Shown here: piece by piece, positions 44,250 through 64,000 of the stretch
Numbering within the stretch: position 1 is the first letter of the stretch
Layout of the letters: every line of letters begins with the position of its first letter
Source of the DNA: Branchiostoma lanceolatum
Taxonomy: Eukaryota; Chordata; Leptocardii; Amphioxiformes; Branchiostomatidae
Assembly (NCBI RefSeq): GCF_035083965.1
Contig: NC_089729.1
Location: 14,868,964-14,932,963, forward strand
Direction: 5' to 3'
DNA length: 64,000 bases
Program-made: the position numbers and the translations under genes
The notes under the pieces: generated by a model
What the model was told of the DNA's origin: nothing
What the model saw: only the letters and a program-made list of their open reading frames with translations
Databases searched by the model: none

Positions 44250-45852
44250 CGCCGTTGAGATCATCCTCTCTGATCTGAAGAAAGAGAATCATGGCAGACG
44301 ACGATCAAAACGAGTTTCCGATGCAGCTTATATATTACATCACTCCATGTGCAGTCGAAGCTTTGCTTTACTAAGTGCTATATTGTACAGTCATGTTGTA
44401 CATTATGTTTAGGTTTGATATCTCCGCAAAGGGTGTCATCATAATGTTTTTATTGGCATTATAGATTCGTTTCTGAACGGAATAGCAATGTATTTTACAT
44501 ACTTTGGTGTGTATGATATATCTGGACAACATAAGAAAGATTTTACGCTCACATTAGCATTTTCAACAAAATAAACAGACAGCAGAATTAAACAACTTTC
44601 TGTATGTAAGTATCGTCTGAAATCCCGAATCAGTTAGGTTTTGGCCCTAGCGGCTTTCTTTCAAACTACAGCTACAACTATAGATAACAACATGGATACA
44701 AATACACATTGTCAAAAAGAGTTGTGAATCAAAAAAAGGCTATGTTTTTGAAATAGTGTTTTGTGGATCTAAAGCTCTTTAATTTTAATAAAAGTTTGAA
44801 AAATCTTCACCGCGTTCCACTGTCATCTAGTAATACTAGTAGTCTTTTTTTCATTATTCATTATTTATATCTTTATCCATATCAATTCATTGGACATCTA
44901 CATTCATATATATAGTCTAGCAGTTTGATACAAATGCCATTTATCTGACTATAAAGCTACCTTTGTCTATATTTATTTGGCGAAAATGCCAATTTTCAGA
45001 TATATCCCCCCCCCCCAAAAAAAACCCCACACATTTAAAAAAACTCTAAACACCCCCACGAACGTTTGAAATGGAACAATCCTAAATCAAAGATGACATA
45101 TTAAGTAGGCTAGGATGACAAAACGCCCCTCGCATTGTTTAATTACCAGGTAACCACAGAGAACACTTGTCAGCTCTTGATAACAATTTAACTTAAAACA
45201 AATATCGACCTATACGCCCCGTGTTACATGGAGAAACACTCTTTTCACCTCTAGAAGTATTATGTTTATTTCTATGGACAACGTCAATAAAGATACTAGT
45301 TTAGTCAGTTAATGTATAAAAGTTCGTAAACGAAACGAGTCGTTTATTGCAAACGGGTACACAAACAGACGAAACTGTATTTGTCGCAAATATTCATGTT
45401 GTCTTTACTACCTCATTCTTTATGTAAAAATGACGTCACTTATGTGCTCTGCTCATTTGCTCATGACTAATATGGCCAAAGTCCTCCTCATAGCCTCCGT
45501 GTTCAGGTTTCCAAAAGGGGTGCATAGCAGACAACCTCCATATATTGTAACGGTTTTACCTTTCTTATATTTTCGCCCCTTATATATCCACCATTCTACA
45601 GCGATAGTCTTGTAAAAGAGAGAAGTCGAGTTGGGAATATATTGATATACGTCGTTTTACGCAACGTCGTTTGCTTCCTTAGTAACGCCTATAAATCTAG
45701 ACTATTTCTTAGGGACGCACCTGCAAAACAGACGTCACCAGTGGTGAAGAAAATCAGACAGTGAGCAGTTGAGAGAAGAAATTTAAAGCCGAGATACAAC
45801 CTGATTCTATCAAGTTTGATTCTGTAGAGAAAAGATTATCATCTCTGTCACG
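44250..45852. other. Intergenic, AT-rich
   Basis: No gene supported. A C-run followed by an A-run lies near 45008-45028. TTTTGGCCCTAGCGGCTTTC near 44640 recalls the dispersed repeat at 61020. Confidence 0.55.
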
Positions 45853-47347
45853 ATGTTTTCTGCACAAAAAGTGAACAGCAGGCGGCTCCTGGTGATACTT
45901 GTGTTTGTGATGATGTGGACACTTTCATCACAACAAGGTAAGAAAACATACGTCAGAAAATTTGAGTACTAGTGGGAGGTCTTGCTGAATGTATACAAAT
46001 ACAATACTTTTCACTACGTTAACCAGGGTGCTAGATTTTAGTCAGAGTTCAAATAAGACTCTATAGATGGAGTCATGTTTTACTGGCTATTTGACATGTT
46101 TATTTTTTATTGACAGTGTTTAAGCCTTTACCTTCTAGTGAGTTTTAAAGGAATATAACCTGCTCTGATTCAAAGTTAAAGACAGTTTTAAGACTTAAGA
46201 AATATCTTATAAGTTATCTGTGCCTCGCCAATGCGTATTTTCATCTGGTCACTGCTTTGATACGCAATGTGAGAGTGACAATTTGATCGACACAAAATCG
46301 ACCCAAGTCAAAATAATATCTATTCTATTCGGGTTGATGTGATTATATTCTGAATAGATGTGTCAAAATCCGATATACTCTGTCAAATCTTGCTTTAAAA
46401 TTGCGTACTTTCTCATTGAATTGTTTTTACGTCTCATTGTCAAATGAGTCATGAGTGCTCAACAAAACCAAGGTGGCTAAAATGACAAAACGAAGCGATT
46501 GTGTGTGTGGGGGGGGGGGAGTTGTTGGCTGTATTCAGCAAAGATATAAAACCAATCACAAATCAAATTGTCGGTTCTCTTTCACAGAAGTCAACCAGAA
46601 TCAAGGCCTTCTCGGACTGAAGAGGACGGAGTTCAACGTCGTTGTCGGCTCGGCGGCTCTCATCGGTATAATCCTCCTAGCGGTCATCGCTGTGGTCTGC
46701 AGGGGCGTATACGTCAAGAACAAAAATGGCGGCGATCGGTAAGGGGGAGGGGGGCAACATATCTCTAAGGAGTATACTTGGTTCTATGTATTGTGAAACT
46801 TTTCTGGTTGAGACAATAAGTACGTTTGTAAATCTGTTTACTATGAGTGACTAGGAAATTTGATAAATGATACGAAAAATATGTTAAAACTTAGAATAGA
46901 ATTAAATATTAAGGAAGAACGTAAGTTACAATGGGACCGCATCTGTTAGCTCCTACTTGTTGTGCGTAACAGAACCAGTAACAGTTGACAGGTGACAGTC
47001 ATCGAAACGTCGGTTTGAATAAAAGACTTGGTTGTATACAAAACTTTGTAATCCAGTGACTTACCGAACCAATGAAATTGTTCACAAACGTAAGCTCTAG
47101 TTCAGAGAGCTATAACTAAACCAAGCAACTTGCTTAACAATGAGAAAGTAACAATGATATAGAGAAGTCATCACGTTGTATTATTAGTGGCTGGCTCAGA
47201 ATCGCGCTTGTAGACTTTACGATTGTCTGTGTATTTTTGATGACTTCGGTGCATGTTTTTGTTTACTGTGTCCACAATGACTGTTTACTCCATTCTCACC
47301 ATTCTGTACTTTTCCATCGTTCTAGGGAGGTATCCACACATCTTTGA
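45853..47347 (+). CDS. Gene E: 85-residue single-pass membrane mini-protein with PDZ-ligand end
   Basis: Exons 45853-45937, 46588-46738, 47326-47347 total 85 aa. The leader MFSAQKVNSRRLLVILVF ends SSQQG, like the leaders of F and G (VQQG, IQQG). The ectodomain EVNQNQGLLGLKRTEF has lost the IVRP core, but FNVVVG at the TM start is kept. The TM helix is SAALIGIILLAVIAVV, then KNKNGGD. The terminal exon from the first AG (TCTAG) is 22 nt, the same length as the last exons of A and F, and gives REVSTHL; THL is a class I PDZ ligand. An alternative GGAG acceptor four bases on would instead read a longer acidic tail to 47534; this is less likely. E links the mini-genes to the MAM genes F and G. Confidence 0.75.
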
Positions 47348-49875
47348 GAGGGACGAAGACAATCCACGATCTCAAGACGCACAAACCTTGGGGAACCTCG
47401 AGGATGTTGAAATCTTGAAGGAAGAGGAAAAATGTATTGTCCTAAAGTTCACACTGCAAGCCTTAAGATGGTATCAAATTTGTAGCTTTCAAAAAAAATT
47501 GGATAACCAAAAATTAAAAACATTTGAAATATAGGAAAGCACTGAGTTGCTAAAAATTGAATAAAAGTCCTGAATAACATAATCATTCATAATGATACCT
47601 GTATTTTTAAAACTCTATTAATCAGTATGTCAGTTTTATTAGCCTATATATTTCAATTGCTAGGCTAGCGTCTCGGAGCTGATTACATGTACCTAGTGCG
47701 TTTGTTATACACTGCAAGCATAGCACCCCCAGTGTTACCCTGTATTCTTACTTACTAATAGTATTATGTATAAACATAGCCTATATGCAAACATGTTACC
47801 AGAATGTTATGTTGTTTGAATACACATTTGACATGTTTCGTAACCAATGAATCACATTAGCAAGTTACGAACAAATGTTAGTTAATGGTAATTATGCACT
47901 ATAGCGTAGGTTGTAGTTGCTGTAATTAGCGTATCATATATATGGTTTGGGCATCTAGAATATTTATCAAAAAAAGTTTAGGTATTGACCTTGAGAATTG
48001 CAGAGGCATATTTGTGTAAAAAGGGTCTTTTGTAGGGATTAAACCATATAATATACATGCTGCCGTATATATTGGTAATAAGTGCGATCAATCTTTTTTG
48101 AATAAATCATCATATGCATGACATCATTAAATGCTTGCTAATATTCACTCACATTGCAGCATTGGAAAAACACTGGATTGTAGAAGCGTCCCCTAGCGGA
48201 ACTAATAGTCACCGATATCATTACAACTTCAATGGTTTGCTTGTTGGTTTGGAGTGTAATAAAAAAGTAGGCAATCACAAATCATTCGATGTAGGACTTA
48301 AAAAACAAAATTTTAACGTTACAAGTAAGCCAAACGCATCGATGCCTTTCATAATGTGATTAAATACAATTCAATTTTGCACCACTTTCGTTGTGACGTG
48401 TTATTTGTTCATCTTGTCACATGCACCCAGCTACCTCGCACACAAACATTGTTGAGATGTGGACCGCATGACAATGTGAAGAAGCATAATCACTCATTGA
48501 AAAACAACAGACTATAACAAACATTCACAATTTTCAAAATAAGCAACTATCAATTCTAATTCGAAGGATTTGTCTATGATATATATAAGGCTCCAATAAA
48601 TAGAATAGCCCATTAGTTACTAGACCCTGTACGTTGTTGTCGATCTGATGCAAGTCAACTGTTAAGGAAAGTCAATTCGGTAATATATTAAAGGACATTT
48701 TACGTCATTTCCAAGACACACCCAAAGTTTGGTGCAGTCACCCCGGCAAAGTAGTGTCTTAGGGCGTGTAGTGTTTGCAAAGTTAAAAACAAACAAGAGA
48801 ATGGCTACAAACGATGATATGTACAGTGCGTTGCGGTGTTATGACAAAATTGTCTATTTTTGTAGTATTGACTCGAAATAGAAGGATCACGGCAAACTGT
48901 GTACATGCGTTTTCAGGGCAAAAAGGAGTGAATCAAAACTTCTTACTTGAGGCAGAAACAGAAGAAAACAAAGCTCACATCATACATTCATGAGTAACCT
49001 TGCTTCGGCAAACAGTGACTCAAAGCACTCAAAATATCTAGTCAACTTAACATGTCAATGACACATACACAATTATACAAGACAGAATCAATTCCCCAGC
49101 TTGCATTGCCTTTTCCTTTCAACAAGATCATACATTTCTGAAATGCCTTTTTTTGCAAAGATGGACCCAAAAAACTCAACATAGCTATTCAAATATATCA
49201 AACATAATAGCACATACACATTTTTAAAAGAAAGACTGTGTGGATCAAAATACTGATATTTCACATCCTGCATAGTCATACAGTCAATAAGCTACGCTGT
49301 GTGTAGAAGGTAGCAAGCGTTATCAGGCTCTTCGTTACCGGGCTACGAGATAATGTCTGTGTTTGTTCTTAGCCATATCCGCCGTGTGTTAAGGTGGGGT
49401 TTTGGGGTGGGGTGACTTAGGCTTGCTCAGAGGGCTAAAGGTCTTCAACTGAATGAATGGTAACCTCGAATCGAGGACATCTATCTGGAGGTTTGTTTTG
49501 TTGAGAGGATAGTCATAAAATAGCCACGAAATCAAGTCATTAACATCTTTCATTTTCGACCCTCACAACACACAAAAAAGTCATAGTCTTTATAGAACAG
49601 TATAGCCTATTCACAAAGAGGTACATTGGAGGCAAGAAACCCGTAGTTACTGAAATATCTCACGTTTGAGTCAACACAGAGAAGCCTAGAAAGCGAGACT
49701 TTAGTGGCGTGATCCTACAAAGTAAACAGGAGGGGCTGGTTTACGAGTATGTGTAGTTGCCTTCCGATAAAGTCATCATTAAGTAGATATTACCAAGACG
49801 TGGATGTGTTTCTGAAGTTCTGCTTTGGATATTATTTGGAAAGTAAAACAAGTGTCAGTTTAGAGGTTTATGAGG
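47348..49875. other. Intergenic between E and F
   Basis: An open frame to 47534 overlaps the 3' flank of gene E. 49320-49540 is similar to 62880-63090, that is, to the upstream flank of gene G. Otherwise AT-rich with no gene seen. Confidence 0.55.
49320..49540 (+). repeat. Upstream flank of F shared with G
   Basis: ACCGGGCTACGAGATAATGTCT here matches ACCAGGCTACAAGATAAGGTCT at about 62890. CAGAGGGCTAAAGGTCTTCA matches CAGAGGTCTAAAGGTCTCCA. The F/G duplication therefore included upstream DNA. Confidence 0.6.
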
Positions 49876-60511
<10,636 letters not shown>

Positions 60512-61019
60512 ATTTAAACAAATGGAGCAAGTCTTCTCAAGATATATCCAACCCTCTCAAGATCGGGTGAAGAAGACAGAGCACGCGTCATCTTGACAAT
60601 CATAACACATAGATCTTACATTCAGCTTGGAAATTAAAAGAAGTCAGGCTGTCTAGTCCTGTACCAATATCAGATTTACATGATGTAATTCTAGTTCAAG
60701 GACGTTAAAGAATGCTTAACAATGTGTCTTCATGCTTGTACATAACATTTTTATACTGTTTTATGCTGCAATTTAGCTGGTTTGCGTTGTACTGTGCATT
60801 GTATATGATATTGCAAAAATCACTATTAAAGACACAGACACTAGACCATGCTTTTTTGGCGACGCCTCAGGGGCGAGCCAAATTGTTACTATATTGTGTG
60901 CAGATTGCAAGAATTCTAGGAATTGTACAGGAATGTGAAAGTCCATGGGACGATAACTCAATAATGCCTGGATGTATTGTCTTCATATTTTGTAGGTGGG
61001 TAGGTCTGTGGGAGACCTT

Positions 61020-61260
61020 GTTATGATTGGATTTTGGGCCCCCTGGCGACTTTCTATGGTACTGCAGGGGAACTTTAACTTTTAAATCTCGTCTTCTGAA
61101 CATGCTATAGTCATGATTTTTAAGTGTTGGATAGCTCTTTGTTAGGAAAATATGTCCTGTAGATTTGGACCCCCTGGCGGCTTTTTTTGGAACTGCAGGA
61201 GCTGATTTTGACTCAAACTTTGAAAGAGAATTGCGCAAGAAGGGGATGACGGATCATCAT
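61020..61260 (-). repeat. Two tandem copies of the dispersed repeat
   Basis: Starts of the copies are near 61022 and 61160. The family is described at 22740-22950. Confidence 0.55.
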
Positions 61261-63279
61261 CATTTTTGGTGTGTAGATAGCTTAAGTAATGATTAACATA
61301 ATCATATGCCAATTATGCAAATCAATATCTAATTTGCATAATTAATGAGGACAGTTAATAAATCAGCTGAATTCTATTATAGGACTCTCAAACACATGAC
61401 ATATGTAACTGAGAAAGAGATAAATATTGATAGATATCAATTATGCAAATTGATACTTAATTTACATAATTAATGACAAAATACTATAAATCCATAGTGG
61501 TAAATGATGGGGATTTCATTTTTGCACCATTTGGAAATTAAGTAAATGTGGCCACTATTAGACACAAATTTTGCATAGAGGGCCTCATTTACATAATTCA
61601 TGAGGAAATGGTACGATATCTTTTTTTGTGAAAACAAGATTTTCATACATTGGACAACTTGTGTTATTTTGGTAGAGAAGGTGATCGACTGATATGATTT
61701 ATTCGAGGTCCTTATTTGCATGTGGGCTAAAAACGAAAACGTTTACAGAGACCACCGTCGCCATGGCAACATCTTTTTATGTTGCCAATCTTGTTATGTC
61801 TATATCTACGCATGGCATGATCTAAAAACTTTCTTATGTACATACTTATATTCCGTTTCAATACATTGGAGCTTTTAGGTTAACGCGAACGTCGAAGCTA
61901 TGCTACTCAGGTTTGACAAATAGCTGTATATAGAACTGTTGCAATGTATGAGTGCGTTTGAGTTTTATTAAACATGTTTCAATAGTTTGTACATTTGACT
62001 CATTGATCTGTTATGACTTATAACAATGCCCAAGAGATGACTCACACGCTGGTTAAGTGGAAGTTAATGATCAATCTTACACGAGTTAATTGTTTGCTTC
62101 AACCAGATGAGTAAGGTCATCTAAAGGTAGCCAGTGTATATATGTAATATCGGGGAGGGTTATGTTTGCATTTTGTCAAATATTATCCAATCTGGTAAAC
62201 AAACTTACGTCTTCAAACAACCGCCCAGATAAGACCTTATAAGCCACAAGGCAAACAGCATACATAACACTGTCACAAGGGAAATTTAAAAGGGAACACG
62301 ATGTTCACCGTACCGATATCTGCCATTGGTCGGTTTTTCTTTCTTTATTAAAAATTGCAACAAGACAATACATATTGGAGCGCCAGGCAGCCAAGCTGAG
62401 GTTTGCAATGTTTTGATGTGACAATGCAATTATACTACTTGATTAAATCAGGACCTTCAAGGCATTGCAGTGCACATCTCAGACACCCTTCGTGTAGAAA
62501 TAGTGTCACAATTTTTCATACAGATACTTGGCTGCAGTTTCTTGCATTAGATCATATTTTATAATCCATCAAAATTTTATTAAGTTGAAATCAACATGGC
62601 AGCCAAATACAAAATGTAGAATTGATTTATATTGGAATATGTTGATGTCTAAAGAGTATCCAAACGCATATAGTTACTTTGGTCAAAGAGAAATGAAGAC
62701 AACATAGCTTGCCATTCACTCTATCAGAAAATTATGACAGAAATTTTTTTTTTTTAAACCTGGCCCATATGTTGCAAATCGCGGGTCAAAGTTCCTCCCA
62801 AAATTAGACGCCGGCGGTCCTAGAGGGCCTTCAAAGGAGGCTACAGTAATGTCCCCATGTACAAGAGAGTAGGCCATATGAGTGTCTTTATTACCAGGCT
62901 ACAAGATAAGGTCTATCTTTCCATTGTATGTAGTCTTTGAGGGGTCAACGTATCTTACACAGAGGTCTAAAGGTCTCCACTTAATGACTTATGATCTCCA
63001 ATTGACAACGATTGGTCGGCTCTTATTGTCCTCAAACACGTCACAGGATCTGATCAACAAAATCCCTTGTTAATCTCCTGATAACACGCAATAGACATCA
63101 AGATAAGAACATCATTGCAAATATTAGAGCGCTTCTCGGACGGAAATTACAATTTCTCTTATTCAATAAATTGTTTTAATTATATCCACACATAACAAAA
63201 AAAAAAAAAACAACAAAGGCTTATGTAGCGTAATCATCATATTGTAAACAAGGATCATTATAACGGTGTCACGGACGTT

Positions 63280-63300
63280 TCAACCTTTGACCTGAACACC
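63280..63300 (+). promoter_or_regulatory. Candidate promoter-proximal element of gene G
   Basis: CAACCTTTGACCTGAAC about 47 bases before the ATG; matches the gene D element except for one missing G. Confidence 0.4.
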
Positions 63301-63342
63301 ATACATCATTTAGTTGAGACTTGACAGCTGACGTTGCAACAA

Positions 63343-63439
63343 ATGATTAGGATGTGCAGGCTCAAACTTTTGATGAATGTGGACTGTGTGTTCGTAGGAT
63401 TGGCTTTCGCCTGTCTTTGGACCGTGTCTATACAACAAG
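63343..63439 (+). CDS. Gene G: signal-peptide exon of another MAM-family gene (partial)
   Basis: The exon encodes MIRMCRLKLLMNVDCVFVG then LAFACLWTVSIQQ and ends in phase 1 at a GTAAGG donor. It is plainly related to gene F's first exon (GLAFAHLWTLSVQQG), and the upstream flank is also duplicated from F. The remaining exons are beyond the window, so it cannot be said whether G is a MAM-bearing or a mini-member. Confidence 0.75.
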
Positions 63440-64000
63440 GTAAGGTTGACCTTTGTTATCATCTAAAATCGAATACTAGGCAGTTTATTGTTGTTCGGTC
63501 AACTGTTGCTTCCCTCCTGTCCCTTTGTTGACCAAAATACGTTTTATTGTGAATTTTTAAGAGTCGACAACATGCACTTAACAGTACGCTTAACTGACAG
63601 AGTATATAAAGAACATCTCCATAGCTGGCAGTCCATAGCATGGTTTGCCTCAGAGCCGTCGTTGTTTGTTTGTGCCTTTATTTACTCTATAAATTGCTCC
63701 ATTCGATCATATTAGGGTTAGGGTATGTAGGCTATTTACGAATGTACATGGCTGTAATAAAGCAGAGTCTATATCATAATCTAGCTGTACATTCTGCTCA
63801 GTAATGACATACATAGACACTAAAGCAGCATATCATGCATTAGATAATCATTCAGGATCAGAATATCAAATACTTGTGTACAAGATAGTTTCTTATATTC
63901 TGTGTTTGATGACTGTAATAACATTTGTGTTGAAGATTGAAATTACACCTGCATAACAATAATCAACCGATATGATGTGTAACTTGTCAGACGCACAAAA
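63440..64000. other. First intron of gene G, nothing else seen
   Basis: AT-rich; no MAM or TM exon is recognised before the window ends. Confidence 0.6.

Larger units (their letters stand above)
60512..63342. other. Intergenic between F and G, repeat-bearing
   Basis: The 3' flank of F has ATTAAA near 60823. A tandem pair of the dispersed repeat lies at 61020-61260 (GGCCCCCTGGCGAC, GACCCCCTGGCGGC). From 61290 to 61600 an ATTATGCAAAT...CATAATTAATGA motif recurs at least three times. 62880-63090 is the flank shared with F. No gene seen. Confidence 0.55.

Noticed and set aside
47253-47534. Long acidic tail as the main product of gene E
   Set aside because: It needs a poor GGAG acceptor; the first AG gives a 22-nt terminal exon like A and F and a PDZ-type end.
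63711-63724. Telomere-like TTAGGG repeat
   Set aside because: Only about two units within ordinary AT-rich DNA.

Overview
This is metazoan nuclear DNA. It is intron-rich, has tRNA-derived SINE and LINE remnants, many foldback elements and long simple repeats, and carries lineage-expanded TRIM-NHL, MAM-domain and nicotinic-type receptor genes. The combination fits a cephalochordate (amphioxus, Branchiostoma); that species call is inference, since no search was run. All exon models below were built by hand from splice signals, and in each gene the phases of successive exons agree.

Layout. 1-3.6 kb: two tandem ADPRM-like metallophosphoesterases on +. The first shows only its last exon; the second is complete except for a 1-nt frame break. 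6.1-15.9 kb: gene A (+), a type I membrane protein with two MAM domains, an EGF, a Thr-rich stalk, one TM segment and a tail ending in a PDZ ligand. An intronless TRIM-NHL gene (T1, -) sits in one of its introns. 17.3-23.7 kb: a complete 10-exon nicotinic-type Cys-loop receptor subunit (-). A 30-bp minisatellite in it multiplies the splice donor after M2. 25.7-27.0 kb: a second TRIM-NHL gene (T2, -) lacking B-box 2 and the coiled coil, flanked by two copies of a segmental duplication; one copy carries a dead signal-peptide exon. 32.7-35.9 kb: a six-exon secreted protein (-) whose mature N terminus would be His, resembling lytic polysaccharide monooxygenases. A 189-bp tandem repeat in it has copied part of an exon with its acceptor.

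The main find is a tandem family on the + strand: gene A, the dead exon at 24.8 kb, four mini-genes (B 28.6, C 38.4, D 42.8, E 45.9 kb), gene F (49.9-60.5 kb, four MAM domains and a large mucin stalk) and the start of gene G (63.3 kb). All share a signal-peptide exon ending in phase 1. Wherever the gene is complete there is a TM exon of near-constant length ending in phase 2 (fused to the mucin exon in F) and a short tail. In B-E nothing lies between signal peptide and TM exon, giving 85-87-residue type I membrane proteins with about 25 extracellular residues. A, B, E and F end in class I PDZ-ligand sequences (S/T-x-hydrophobic). The 22-nt terminal exon is the same length in A, E and F. Several members share a promoter-proximal element containing TTGACC-(C/T)-GGAAC.

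A plausible but untested reading is that the large MAM/mucin members and the mini-members are co-ordinated epithelial surface proteins anchored to PDZ scaffolds. No rRNA, confident functional tRNA, CRISPR array, LTR element or Polinton was seen.
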